Assembly (NCBI RefSeq): GCF_918797505.1
Contig: NC_092798.1
Span: 1,005,501-1,069,500 of the forward strand
Source: Bemisia tabaci
Taxonomy: Eukaryota > Arthropoda > Insecta > Hemiptera > Aleyrodidae
Length of the DNA: 64,000 nucleotides
Reading direction: 5' to 3'
The notes beneath the pieces were generated by a model. It had not been told where the DNA came from. It ran no database searches and saw only the letters and a list, made by a program, of their open reading frames with translations. Numbering within the stretch: position 1 is the stretch's first letter; every line of letters starts with the position of its first letter. Positions 31,816 through 43,302 of the stretch are shown piece by piece. The translations under genes were made by a program, and so were the position numbers.

Positions 31816-32705
31816 TAATATAAAAGGTGAAGGAAGTGGGTTTCACAAAAGTCAATTTTAACCAATTTAACTAAAACCATAGCCGAACACAATGAACACA
31901 GCTCTTTTCTGAAACCCTTCATTGATGAAAAATAAGTGTGCTACACAATGCAAAAATGCATTACCCAAGTGTTACATTGTTCATAGCTGTTAATCCATGA
32001 ACAAATCAGGCAAGTACTTAACTTCTATAAAATAAAAGAAAAATCAAAACCTGCTTGTGATTGACTTTACGTTCGGGCTGATCACCTGCACTTTGCGAGC
32101 TTGCTAAGCAGAGAGATGAAACTATGAATATGAAACTCAATTCGATTCAACTACAAGTTGAAACTGAACGTTGTGCTTTGGTAAGTTTTGTAGATTAAAA
32201 ACTCGGCAAAAACTGGCGGTAACAAGAGGAGGCGACGATTCTTCAACCATTACAACTTTCGAAAGTTCGTGTGTTTGTTTACATGATGACTGATAACACA
32301 CTCGATTTCTGATTGGCTCTTGATATTGACCATATATACAATGTAGCCAAATCTAGCTGAAAATTGCTTTAAGAGGGGAAATTACAAAGGACCAGTTTGA
32401 GTGGGGGGAGGATCTCTCTGAAGTGGGAGTAGGGGAATCCTGCAGAACATGCAGAACCAACTGCAACCGCATTTTCGGCGAATCGGCTTCGCTTCCATCA
32501 GCATTCCGCCGCCTAACGATAACGATCTTATCAATCATTTGTTTACGGTGCATTTTTACTTTTGTAAGTGTTATGTTTTGCGGCGAATTCGCAGCTCTTT
32601 CAAGTGTTTTGTTGTTGTGTGCGCGAGCCTTTCTTCGATCCGAGTTTCGGCCCTGTTAGGATTTCCATAGCTACATAATTTCCCGCATTATTCGTGATTA
32701 AGTTT
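31816..32705. other. no confident gene; possible promoter at the right end
   Basis: The stretch 32420-32670 is richer in CG and precedes the possible first exon at 32711. No TATA box was singled out. Open frames on both strands here overlap one another and cannot be separated by eye. Confidence 0.35.
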
Positions 32706-32710
32706 ATGGA

Positions 32711-32821
32711 ATGCACAATGCACCCTTCGCCATAATCACAGCATCTCAATCGATGCATCTTGTTCATCTCGGAAAAGACGCCAAGACTAGCAGACAGCCC
32801 CAGCATCTGGAAATTATTCAC
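32711..32821 (+). CDS. possible first coding exon
   Basis: An ATG at 32711 opens 37 codons (starting MHNAPFAIITASQSMHL) and runs straight into a strong donor, CAC followed by GTAAGTTTT at 32822, between codons (phase 0). An overlapping upstream ATG at 32706 gives only a short frame. No downstream exon in phase 0 could be identified nearby, and the - strand is also open here. If real, it would begin a + strand gene running into the MITE-rich region. Confidence 0.25.
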
Positions 32822-33600
32822 GTAAGTTTTTAATCCAAGTTGACCTAGGTCTTCTCAGCATTGTTCACTCCGCTCATTGCTTCTATATTTTCACTCTTCG
32901 TATTCACTTTATAACTCCTATAGCTCGATACCTTTTTCCTGTGGCAGCAGTGTCAACTGGCATGAATATCAACCACGGGGAACTTCTGGTGTCTTTAAAT
33001 GTTCATCTAAACAAGTTGATAATTCAGCTGCCCTAGGAACTCAGCTTTCGCACGGAGGGGTGAACACATAAATGGTTGCGTCAACATCGAACTCATTTGA
33101 GCTTGTATGTGTCAAAGTACTGAGACATTCTAGAATGGTAGCTTTTGAATCACAGTGCCAAGAAGATTTTTAAATACGTAGGATGATTATTGAAGTTCAG
33201 TCTTGGAAAGTGCCCAGGTCGTCTCCAAAATACTTACCCACTCTGGAAATTTATCGTTTGATCTAGAAATCCCCTGTCGTGGAATCATAGGCAAGCTGTT
33301 CAGCAGAGACTGATAATGGTTATGCTAAGTTGCTCCTGAGTGATTGTATTTATATCCCTGGTAACATGGAGAATGGGGCATCTGTCGGGGTGTCAACAGA
33401 TCAAAATTCAAGGAATCATTGGTGCCGAATCAATTGATAGCGCACAATGTGCATAGGCAGAGTGTAAATTCTTGCCTCTGCAATATCGGAGAGCTTCCCT
33501 TGCCTGGAAACTTATTTCTGATTGATTGATTGAAAATCACAGTGCTTTTATCGAACTCTCTGAGGATTTTTTCTGAGGTGTTCTGAAAAGTTTATGCTAT
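32822..33600. other. no confident gene
   Basis: A 64-codon + strand frame ends at 33071 (about 32877-33071). Its sequence looks moderately protein-like, but no consistent splice joins it to 32821. Confidence 0.4.
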
Positions 33601-33676
33601 ATCAAATGATATTTGGCAACGTGTGAATATCCACAGGGCGTTTTTCTTCAGCGTATGGCAGAATTGCTCTCTAATG

Positions 33677-33908
33677 CTGCTGTGCTAAGGAAGAACATCG
33701 TATTAACACCCGAGAGTTGCCAAATTTCCCTGGACAAAACATGAATTTTTGAGGCAAATTATGCATGTTTTCTCTTGAAATTTTCATTTATTTTAGAGCA
33801 CGTTGCTAAAAGGAATGATTGAAAAAGTTAAAGAAAAATAGCCATCCAAATTTTCCCAGTAAAATCTTTTTTATTGGAGGAAATACGGCAGCATCTGATG
33901 GCTCATAC
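33677..33908. mobile_element. M1 MITE, right end lost
   Basis: Starts CTGCTGTGCTAAGGAAGAAC and shows M1 interior sequence, fading out near GGCTCATAC. Just left, 33600-33661 holds the right half of another M1 copy (GGGCGTTTTTCTTCAGC), giving head-to-tail MITE remnants. Confidence 0.65.
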
Positions 33909-34019
33909 ATGCCAGACTGGGTCCTGCACTGTAAGCTCTCCAACGGACTTCAGGGGTCACGAGAAGGAAACCCGCCAGGTTTCCAAATGAACCGAATCAT
34001 TGAGCCTGACAGACAATTT

Positions 34020-34170
34020 GGGCTAGCTTTTGCAATTTAGAGCTACAATTTCTGGCATAGTTTAGAAACAACGTACATGCAATGAGTTTCCCTGTGCACA
34101 TAAGTGTTTTTACGGACGAGCCAGAAATTTTAGTCCCCAATCGAAAAATGAAGACCATGTCAGACTAGCT
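34020..34170. mobile_element. M5 MITE
   Basis: A short palindromic element: left TTGCAATTTAGAGCTACAAT, right AGCCAGAAATTTTAGTCCCC, with a central AAACAACGTA and CACATAAGTGTTTTTAC. Other copies lie at 37470-37609, 48925-49065, 49108-49240 and 53201-53325. Confidence 0.65.
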
Positions 34171-34179
34171 CTATTCACC

Positions 34180-34525
34180 GGTAATTGTTTGGACACCTGG
34201 GTTGATTTTGGAAATATCGTCTCTTCTCGGTCACGCCCAGTGAATTCGCTCGAGGCAAGAAAAATATGCCCGCGCGAGTGCGATGGAATCGTGGAACCAA
34301 CACCACTCGTTGAGCTCCGAATTCCACTCGGGGCGATCTAAATGAGGGCTCGCGAAATAGCGGCTCTTGAGTCGTTGTAGTTGTAGGTAGACCGCAAGCG
34401 ATATCTGACCGTGTTTTGTCCCCCGCGAATCGCTCTCAGTGCAGCTGATTGTGACCGCCAACGACCTTGGCTCAGGCTCTTGGCTCCGTCGTCTGAGGAC
34501 AGGATCGTAATTATTAAGTGAGTAG
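34180..34525. other. no gene assigned
   Basis: Unique sequence of mixed composition. A 108-codon - strand frame (34231-34557) runs into the neighbouring M1 element and has no family signal. Confidence 0.4.
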
Positions 34526-34529
34526 CGTA

Positions 34530-34946
34530 CTGTTAAGGAAAAACGCCGTATGAACATTCGAGAGTTGCCAAATTTCCTTCACTAAAATGTCAGTTTTTGA
34601 GGAAATTTATGAATATTTTTCCCTGAAAATTTCAGGAACTTTGGTTGATATTGTGGACGATATACATACATATCAATCCGCTAACTCAGCGCACTAGAGC
34701 GCTCTGCGACTCCAAATCGCCATCGGAATCGATCCTCCCACAACTCATCGGGCAGATTACACCGTCTGATCTCCCCCTCCACTCACTCCCGCCAACCTTT
34801 TACTGGATGTCCACGCCGCCTGCGGACGAAATTATCTGAAAAATTGGAGGGAAAATATTCATAAATTTACCGGGAAAGTCGTGCTTTATCAAAAGAAATT
34901 TGGCAAAGTCTGAAGGTTCATACGGCGTTTTTCCTTAGCATGGCAG
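34530..34946. mobile_element. M1 MITE with CGTA target duplication and internal insert
   Basis: Begins CTGTTAAGGAAAAACGCCGT and ends TTTTTCCTTAGCATGGCAG, flanked by CGTA at 34526-34529 and 34947-34950. At 417 bp it is about 160 bp longer than intact copies. The extra, more GC-rich sequence lies near 34650-34830 and is of unknown origin. Confidence 0.8.
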
Positions 34947-35086
34947 CGTAGGTAGTTCGTTTTCATATTTCAATGTAAAGCTAACTTCGTCGAGTTCCAA
35001 CTTCCAAGTCGATGCCACCATTCCCGTGCTAAGGGTAAACGCCGTATGAACGTTCGAGAGTTGTCTAATTTTCCCGTACTAAATTG

Positions 35087-35740
35087 CAGGGTTGCCATAG
35101 TCAGGGAATACCGAGAAATATGGCCGGGAATTTTAAAAAGTCAGGGAAAATCCGGAAATTTTAGGGAAAACGTCAGGGCAGGTCAGGAAAAATGTTTACA
35201 AGTTCGGAATTTCCGGGAAGTCCGGAAATGGTACTGATTTTTCCAGGGCGGTCCGGAAGTACTGATAAAGTGCGGAAATTCCGCACGAAGGTCCGGAATT
35301 TTTTCCATTTTTTTTTGTCATCATTGTCGCAATTTGAGCGAAAAATTCAAATTTTGGAAATTTTCCGAATTTCGTCAAATGGAGGCACTGAATTTCTCGG
35401 GAATGCACTGAAAAAGTACTGTAAAACTTCTGATTTTTGGCAAGCCTGTTTTAGTAGACACCCTGCAGAGAAAATTTGTTAAATTCAACGAATTTTTTAA
35501 ATAGTCAGGGAAAATCGGGAAATGTTATGGAAAATGATGAACATGTCACGGAAAAGTTAAACCGCCTTCATTTGCATTCTAGAATGGGTTTGAGATTTCG
35601 AACAACAAATTTTGCCTGAAAATTATTTTAAATTATGCCTTCTTAACCATCCGTCACATCTTCAATTCTAAGGGAATTCCACCCAAATGTGTCCGGGAAA
35701 TGTCAGGGAATTTCATTTTTTAAATTCTGTGGCAACTCTG
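35087..35740. mobile_element. M3 MITE carrying an M4 insertion
   Basis: Bounded by CAGGGTTGCCATAGTCAGGG and TTCTGTGGCAACTCTG, with repeated GGGAAA words. The M4 element occupies about 35190-35465. Confidence 0.7.
35190..35465. mobile_element. M4 MITE inside M3
   Basis: Matches 49454-49730: TACAAGTTCGGAATTTCC on the left, GTGCGGAAATTCC in the middle, and CTGTTTTAGTAGACACCCTG at the right end. Confidence 0.65.
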
Positions 35741-35914
35741 TAAATCATTTTCCTTTGCTTTCCAGAATTGGTTTGAGGTTTCCAACAACAAATTTTGCCT
35801 GAAAACCATGTTTAATTATGTCGTCATAACCACCTGTCATATATCTTCGATTGGCAGGGATTTTCACCAAAATATGTCAGGGAATTTCATTTTATAAATT
35901 CTGTGGCAACGCTG
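35741..35914. mobile_element. second M3 3' part
   Basis: Repeats the final ~170 bp of M3 (GGTTTGAGGTTTCCAACAAC to CTGTGGCAACGCTG), directly after the first copy. This looks like a tandem partial duplication or adjacent insertion. Confidence 0.6.
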
Positions 35915-36154
35915 GAACATGTATTTTTGAGGAAAGTCACTCATATTTCCATGAAGTATTAACATATTTTAGATCAACTTGCAAAGAAAATCGCCGGAAA
36001 ATGTTGAAGAAAAATATTCAAAAGTTTTCCCAGTAAATTCTTTTCTTTTTTTGAAGGCAATCTGGCAACGTCCAAAGGCTCACTCGGCGTTCTTCCTCAG
36101 CACGCGAGAATAACTAGCCTCTCAAGTACGTAGAAGAATGCACACCAGTAAGTA

Positions 36155-36409
36155 CCGCCGTGCTAAGGAAGAACGCTGTATGAACATTCGAGAGTTTACA
36201 AATTTCCCTTGATAGAACATGTATTTTTGAAAGCATTCATGCATATTTTAGGTACGGTGAAATTTCCAGGTATCTTAGATTAAATTGCGTAAAAATTGTC
36301 TAAAAATGTTGAAAATACTATTCATAATTTTCCTAGGAAAGTCGGTTTTTATCGGAGGAAATTTGGCAACGCTTGAAGGTTCATACCGCGTTTTTCCTTA
36401 GCACGGCAG
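36155..36409. mobile_element. M1 MITE with AGTA target duplication
   Basis: A 255-bp copy from CCGCCGTGCTAAGGAAGAAC to TTTTTCCTTAGCACGGCAG. AGTA precedes (36151-36154) and follows (36410-36413). Confidence 0.85.
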
Positions 36410-36581
36410 AGTAGTGTGTGTGTGTGTTTTTTTTTTTTGACATGATCGAAATGGCAAAAACCATCGCATCGGGAAATGAGTAACGATATGACCTCGACCG
36501 AGTTGGGACTTTCTCTCGGCTAGACTGCGAAAAAAATCCACCCATGCTGTATCGGTGGCTACAGCAGTGGCGATAATGCAA

Positions 36582-36706
36582 GTTGGCAACACTGTTTTTT
36601 CCATTTAACTCCATTAAAAATATCGATTTTTGTCGAGACAAGCTTCCTCGCCAGGAGTGCATTGTTTTACATGCATTCAAATGGAGGAGAAACAGTGTGT
36701 TGCCGA
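36582..36706. mobile_element. M6 MITE
   Basis: Inverted ends GTTGGCAACACTGTTTTTTC and GGAGAAACAGTGTGTTGCC enclose CATTTAACTCCATT and ATTCAAATGGAG. About 125 bp. A sister copy lies at 47089-47210. Confidence 0.7.
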
Positions 36707-36830
36707 TGTTAAAGAATCAGGGCTACAGTCGGAAAACCAGTATTTGCACCTAGATTCCGATTCTTGATTCGTTCAACTCGTTGTGTTTCAACTTTCAAAG
36801 TTCTCGCTCTGCAGGTCACTTGCCTCTTTT

Positions 36831-37139
36831 CAGGGTTGCCACAGTCAGGGAAAACCGGGAAATGTCAGGGAATTTTGAAAAGTCAGGGAAAACCGGGCAA
36901 TGTCAGGGAAAGTGACAAAAATAACGAAAATGTCAGGGAGAATTTGTGAATTCACCTTTAGTTGATTTCTAGAATGGGTTTGAGATTTTGAACAAGAAAT
37001 TTTGTCTATAAACTATTTTCAATTATGCCTTCTTAACCATCCACCACATCTTCATTTGTCAGGAAATTTCACCAAAATGTGTCAGGGAAATCAGGGAAAT
37101 GTCAGGGAATTTCATTTTCTAAATTCTGTGGCAACCCTG
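36831..37139. mobile_element. M3 MITE, complete
   Basis: A 309-bp element with inverted ends CAGGGTTGCCAC and GTGGCAACCCTG. TCTTTT occurs immediately on both sides (36825-36830 and 37140-37145), a likely 6-bp target duplication. The interior is built of CAGGGAAA-type words. Confidence 0.8.
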
Positions 37140-37469
37140 TCTTTTGTCTACGGCCGGAGTTGCCGTTGGAAAATTCAGGGTGGCGAGTTCTTGTCAAGTC
37201 AGGGAAATCCTGGAAATGTGAGGGATTTTTGCTGCGAAACCTTGAAATTTGTTGTCTCTCAGCCAAAAAAATGAACTTTGTTCTCTTTGAGAGATTTCAC
37301 CCTTGAAGAATTCCGAAAACATGATTTTTATTAGAAATTGTATGTAGGTAGGGAAGGAAAAGGGCAATGAGGGTATCCACCACGCATTTGGGCAATTTAT
37401 GCAAAATTTAGCTTAAAATCACTGACATAAGGGAAGTTCAATTTACAAGGTAGTGAGCGCAATTGAACT

Positions 37470-37609
37470 GGACTTAATTTTACGATTCGTAATTACAATT
37501 CCTGGCTCAGTTAAGAAACAACGTACGCACCATTAGTTTCCCATGCACATATGTACATGTTTTTACAAATGAACCAGAAATTTTAGTACCTAATTTCAAA
37601 ATGTAGTCC
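37470..37609. mobile_element. M5 MITE
   Basis: Starts GGACTTAATTTTACGATTCG and ends TTTCAAAATGTAGTCC. The same central AAACAACGTACG and ACATGTTTTTACA as other M5 copies. Confidence 0.65.
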
Positions 37610-38380
37610 AGTTACTTGCCTGAAAATGAGCATTTTATTACGCAGAAATACGTAGTTTACATGAAACGGCAACACTGTCCCCGGCAGACGAAGATTCGAG
37701 GGGGGGGGGGGGCGCCCTACCCTTGGACCGGGCGTATGGAAAAAAGGAGTAAGGGAAAACACAGATAGGACTTAAACGAGGAAGAAGGCAGAAATTGACA
37801 GAGACGAAGCACCTAAAATATAATTTAATGATAGGAATTTATTCCCGAATTGTTTGATGAATGCAGTGCTTCCCTAGCGAGTATGCCGAAAACGCCACTG
37901 ATTTACGGTGTATCCAGGGGTAGCGTCTGTGTACACATAAACAACCAGTTCCGTGTATTCTACACCCGTGCGAGTGTCAATGTGAGTGGTTTTAATTTAC
38001 ACTCTCAACTATGAGGGTTTTACATTGTTTGGATAGGACTGTGTGTTGTGTGGCGTGTGCCGAATCTCGCGTTGTTTTTTTTTTTTTTGTTTGATGTTTG
38101 TTTTGTCCATGTGTGCTCAGAGCTGAGTCTGTATCACAAAGGGGGGGGGGGGGATGGATCTAGTCGCATAGTAATCCATCGTGCCCGCTTCATTTGAGTT
38201 TACCTCTCTTAACCCGTAGATACCGAAGACTTTTTTTACACGGCAAGTCCCAAGTCGGGTTAAATTCATCCGTACTTAAACACGCAGATTCTACTAGTTT
38301 TTGCGGTTTCATTTTTGTTATTTCTATGTTTGTGAAGGTAATTAATAATTTTTTTATATTTTTACCAATTTCACAAATTG
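37610..38380. other. no gene; G and T tracts
   Basis: Contains G tracts at about 37699-37712 and 38142-38152, a T tract near 38078-38089, and GT-rich sequence around 38040-38120. No feature beyond simple sequence. Confidence 0.5.
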
Positions 38381-38740
38381 AAGGCGCGATGACGCGAGAC
38401 ATGAACTCGCAATGCTCCGCTTTATGTTGCCAATGAGGCGTCGCGTCGCTCAGATTCGGGAGGAAAGTCCAAGAAAGAGGTCCGATTACGTCTCTCTAAT
38501 ATTTGGCTGTGCTACTGTTACTCACGTAGACTTGAAAGCATCACAACAAATTAGACAAACCGAAATAGAGCTACGAAAGGGATGCGCGTTGGCGTTGATG
38601 CCGGCGCAGAGACACAACTATTCGTTCTTCAAGGATGTCCGTGTTGCATCTGCAAAATGGAAGGCGCGATGACGCGAGGCGTGAACTCCCAGCGCTCTGC
38701 TATATGCTGCCAACGAGGTGTCGCTCATTTGCGGGGAAAA
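38381..38740. repeat. pair of ~80-bp direct repeats
   Basis: AAGGCGCGATGACGCGAG begins at 38381 and again at 38661, each followed by a similar ~60-bp stretch ending in a GTCGC(T) region. The spacer (38580-38640) resembles the R1 repeat of 47.8 kb in reverse (CACAACTATTCGTTCT). Confidence 0.6.
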
Positions 38741-39380
38741 GTTTCTCGTAAACATGTGGAAGGAGGGGAAATTGTTAAGGGTCAAAAGTCGAAAACGAAA
38801 GAAACGAAGAGAGAAAAGGTCCTCTATTTTAAAAGCAGTGGGTAATTTTGTGGAAAACTGATGAGGAAATTGTGGAAATCGGGCGGGCGTGTAAAAACTT
38901 GGAGGCTTGGAAGATTCTGGACCCCTGCGACCGATGTGACTTTGTTCCTCTCTGCATAAATGCGGTCCAATTGTGTATAACTTAAAATCAAACTAGCATG
39001 AACTTGCTCGTACGTCAATTTACAGTCTTATTATCGCCGTGACAAACAAGAATTATCAGAATTGAAAGAGGATTTGCCGTACGATACTGGAGAACTTGAC
39101 TTTCATCCTTGTCGCGTTGCTGTGGAAATTGGGTGATTTTTCGATGAAATCTTTGAAGGAGCATCGGCGACAGCGATTGCGCATCTTCGATAATTGAGGA
39201 GTTACATCTCCGGGCACTCGAGCCGGAGGCCCCGGTTAATTATGCGCATGCGCCAGGCGCGACATTAATTTCCCCGTTAAGTGCCATGAATAATTAACCC
39301 GGCAATGCGTCTTCCAAATTGCCAAGGAGCATCGTTGCAAAATTTCGTCTCTAAATTTATATTTATAGGGTAGCTCTGCT
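38741..39380. other. no gene seen
   Basis: Unique sequence with no transposon ends or credible exons recognised. Confidence 0.45.
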
Positions 39381-40141
39381 CTTCCATGCTAAGGAAAAAC
39401 GCCGTAACCTTCGGCCGTTGCCAAATCTCCTTTGACCAATCACGACTTTTCTGAAACATTTGTGACTGCTTTACTTCCAATATTTTAGAGAAATTGGTCC
39501 GTAAATGGAGATGTTGCTTGTGTGAGGAATTTGCGATTTGACTGTTGATTCTTTCGTAAAAGTTCGCGAGAAACACGATAGTGCTACTAGTTTTCCCTGA
39601 AATCAACTCCCAAGCTCAAAAAAAGCTCTCCAAGTCGAGGGCGCAATGAAGGGGATATCCCACGCTATCCTGAGAGTCCATCTCTACATCAAAACAAACT
39701 CTCCATGCAAAAAGCAAATAGCAAAATACATTGACAGGACTGCCACTTTATTTGGGGACTCTAAAACTGAAAACACGGCAACCCGGCTAATGTATTTGCT
39801 CCCTATCTTTGCATGGAGAGTTTGCCTTGATATAGAAGGTGGACTTTCAGGATAGCGTAGAATATCCCCTCCATTACGACCTCAACTTTGAGCTCGGTTT
39901 TTGAGCTTGGGAGTTGATTTTGGAGAAAATCAGTGGGACCATCGTATTTCTCGCGAACTTTTATTTAAGAATTAATAGTCAAATCGTAAATTCCTCACAC
40001 ATGCAACATCTCCATTTGATCTAAAATGTTTGAAAATTTCAAGGAACAATGTTCATCCTATGCTTCGAAAATAAATATTTCCTGAGAGAAAATTTGGCCA
40101 ACATTCGAATGTACATGCGGCGTTTTTCCTCAGCACGGCAG
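39381..40141. mobile_element. M1 MITE carrying a long hairpin
   Basis: M1 ends (CATGCTAAGGAAAAACGCCG at the left, GGCGTTTTTCCTCAGCACGG at the right) enclose a 515-bp foldback. The M1 interior resumes at ATCTAAAATGTTTGAAAATT (from 40019). Confidence 0.75.
39503..40017. mobile_element. foldback element with ~228-bp arms
   Basis: The left arm 39503-39730 (starting AAATGGAGATGTTGCTTGTG) is the diverged reverse complement of 39791-40017, with a 60-base spacer. Several base differences between the arms show it is not newly formed. Nothing in the arms codes for a known protein. Confidence 0.85.
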
Positions 40142-40418
40142 AGCTGGCGTCGCTATAAATCGGAAAGCAAGCTGACCCCAGGGAGGGAAAGCCGGAAAGA
40201 GCCGGGAAAAACCGTGGGGAGCCAAGAAAAAGGGTGTGAATACCCCAAATTCAGAGAAAATTGATTTTCGTTGTGTGGAGAGTGGTGAATTTTTAATTGC
40301 CGCTTAATTTTGCTGTCCTTTGTCCCTTAAGTGGATCGGAAAATCTTAAAATAATTGAGGCACTCGATGCGAAATGGGCACCTCTCGATTACGGTGTTTC
40401 AGAATCTCTGTTGCTAAT
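40142..40418. other. no gene seen
   Basis: Short unique stretch between M1 and hAT-3. Confidence 0.4.
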
Positions 40419-41249
40419 CAGGGCCGGATTTACCTTCTTGCCGCCCATGAGCCGCCTGTATTTTGCCGCCCCCTTCTCATTCTTTTTAAAACATCTATAT
40501 AAACCATAATGTGAACGTGCCGGAGGAGGAGGGGTGCATAAAACGCGTTTACTCGTGTTGGACACATTTTTTCGGAAAGCCCCGTCAACACTACTAGCAA
40601 AATTTCACAGAATTTAAGGCGAAAGTTAAGTTCTATAAACCTACCTCTGTGCAGACAAGGCCCTCCATTTATAATAAATGAACGAAAAAATTATGAAAGA
40701 ATAAACATAAATGTGGTTTAAAAATTTGAACTTCCGCCGCCGCGCCGCGTAGACCGCACCGTGTTTGGCGCAATGCGTGAAGTATTCATGCAGTCTTGTA
40801 GGCGCTATGCGTTCCAGGCTGCCCGCAGTGACCGCACCGGCACCGCACTGTGTTTGATGCAATGCGTGAAGTATTCATGCAGTTTTTTAGGCGCTAATAT
40901 GTGTTACATGCTGACCGCTGCGCGCCGAGGGCTTCTCCTTTTCATCTCAATTCCTCGTCATCATTTCTCTCTAAGCCGCGCCGTTCCAGACCAAATTGCG
41001 TGTTTGGTTTCTCTCTTAACTCGACTAATTTAAGGTGCTGTCCCTAGTATCACTGAAAGACGACAAAATTAGTAATTACTATACTTCCAGGAAATGAGAG
41101 ATTTTGTCGCCTTTTCTTGTTTGTAATTTTTTTTCTAAATCCGATTTTTTTTATGGCTACATTAAAAAAAAAAAAAAAATTGCAAAATTTGTCCCCAATT
41201 TGTCGCCATGGGCCGCGGCCCATGTGGCCAACCCCTGAATCCGGCCCTG
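40419..41249. mobile_element. hAT-3 element, complete, 8-bp TSD
   Basis: An 831-bp element with ends CAGGGCCGGATTTACC and TGAATCCGGCCCTG, flanked by TTGCTAAT at 40411-40418 and 41250-41257. It carries two internal tandem units where the copy at 6547 has three, so the unit number varies between copies. Confidence 0.9.
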
Positions 41250-41257
41250 TTGCTAAT

Positions 41258-42147
41258 TAATTCTTTGGAGAATAGTTTAATGGGTGATTTTTCCAGAATC
41301 CTTTCCATAGAAAATTGTAGCATCATAAGGAATAATCAGTAACATTTTTAGTGAAATGGATACATTCCCTTTCCTTACAATGAATGAAATATTAGAGAAG
41401 ACTCTGAAGCACTACAACCGAGAAGTGCCCTTTTCGCATCTAGTGCCTCAATTTTTTATCACCGAAAATTTGAAACAAAATTGATCAGAAACATCATACA
41501 TAAAGGGGAAAAAGTCCAAAATTCAAGGGAAAATTACGTTTACAAGAGTGGCGAATTTTCCCGGCTCACATCTGATAGCTCCTAACAGGATCGGAAAATC
41601 ATTGCATCACTTTTCAGTATTCCAATTTGTCCCGTCCGTCGAGGAAGTTTTCTCTTCGGTGAGGTTATACCGCAGAGAAGTTAAAAAATCTCTAAATTTC
41701 TGATGCCGTCTTGACCATAACAACGCTCGGATTTTCATATCCATTCCAAAGCCACCGTAATCAATTTTCGTGGGAGATGTTTCTTCTGACTCCTGAGGTA
41801 GCAGCATGTGGACACTTGGACAGCCCCTTTACGCTCAGGGTTGTGGAAGGAAGTAAACAAGAGAAAGCGAGTTGAACTCATCCTTGATTGCAAGAAATCA
41901 ATAGCGGTAACCTAGGTGTGTAGTGTGTGCATTTGCTCAAGTGTGTGTTTATCCTCATGTTTAAAACTGGTCTGTGTGTGTGAGCCAAACGGTATAACTC
42001 GCAGAAATACGGATTGGATTATAGGACTTCCGTGAAACCTCATTCTTGGATAATTGCCAACGCGCTACGTAAATCCAAACAAATGCCTGTTTAGCTGATG
42101 AAAGCCCGTACATGTGCATTTTTCCGGCTCAAAGTTATCGTTGACTT

Positions 42148-42178
<31 letters not shown>

Positions 42179-42290
42179 ACGAAATACCTACATTTATACC
42201 GACGGCCCGCTTCGAGAGGACGTTCGTAATTGATGCTTGATGCATTTTTGCCGAATGTCTCGTCTCTCTTTCGTCTTTCCTTCTCATATA
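41258..42290. other. no gene; GT-rich and poly(T)
   Basis: Includes GTGTGT-rich sequence (about 41920-41990) and a T tract at about 42151-42178. No exon supported. Confidence 0.5.
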
Positions 42291-42547
42291 CTGCCGTGCT
42301 TAGGAAAAACGCCGTATGAGCCTTCAGGCGTTGCCAAATGTCCATTGATAAACCACGAATTTACTGGTAAACTTATGAATATTTTTCTTCCAATTTTTCG
42401 GATAATGTTGTTCCCAATTTCACCTAAACTTCCTGAAAATTTCAAGGAAAAATATCCACAGCTTTCTTCAAAAATCAACATTTTACCTATCGAAGGAAAT
42501 TTAGCAATTCTTGAATGTTCATACGGCGTTCTTCCTTAGCACGGCAG
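42291..42547. mobile_element. M1 MITE with TATA target duplication
   Basis: A 257-bp copy, CTGCCGTGCTTAGGAAAAAC to TTCTTCCTTAGCACGGCAG, flanked by TATA at 42287-42290 and 42548-42551. One of the best-preserved copies. Confidence 0.9.
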
Positions 42548-42551
42548 TATA

Positions 42552-43302
42552 GAGGCATCTTAAGACAACTGAGAGTGCCTCCCCCCCCCCCCCCCCCCCC
42601 TTTAACTCTCTAGGCTTGAACTAAACGTAGCCGAGCGAATGCCATTTTTGGTCGTTTCATATTGTGAGGAGTAATTTGCTTTTGGACCCAAATATATTTT
42701 AGCGTTGACTGGAGGAAAATGACATTAAGGATTTTGTCACATGAGAATTTCCGAAAAGTCGGATTTCCCTCCCAAAACGAGCTTTGCGGATGTGGACGTA
42801 TGTATGCTCGAAAGAAACACATGGAAATGAATGAAATCTATAAAGCGACAAAGCACGGAAATGCTATCTAAGTAGTATTCCTTTGGCCTCGATGTATTTG
42901 TAAATATTTCCTTTCAGCATGAATACGCGAATTGCGTCGAAATTCGTAAATGGAACCAGTGTGGAGTCCCCTCTACATCCTCCACCGGGGTCAGTATTTC
43001 GGACACGGATAGGCCGATTTTAGATTTCTCGGCATCGACTTGGGTTAATATTTTCGCACCTTTTCATTCCGATGAGCTAATTAAAAAATTTCGACGTAAA
43101 CCTCGACCTTTGAGGTGAGGACCCTCCCCCCCCCATCTTCCGAGGGGGACCCGGATGGCTCCAAGACTATGAAATTTTGATGTCTTGGGGGTCGATTCCC
43201 AATTCGTCCCCCAAGTCCTAGGCTTGGTCCCGTGGTCCGACCTAAAATACTGGAGAAAAAACCTGCCACGCTAGGTCTGCATGGGCCAACCTGTGTACAG
43301 TT
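42552..43302. other. no gene; C tract
   Basis: Starts with a C tract (about 42582-42600). The rest is unique sequence without recognisable exons. Confidence 0.45.

Larger units (their letters stand above)
35021..36108. mobile_element. M1 MITE swollen by nested insertions
   Basis: M1 ends (GTGCTAAGGGTAAACGCCGT and GGCGTTCTTCCTCAGCAC) bracket about 1.1 kb. The excess consists of two M3 sequences, the first of which itself carries an M4 element. This gives a three-level relative age order: M1 oldest, M3 next, M4 youngest. Confidence 0.7.
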
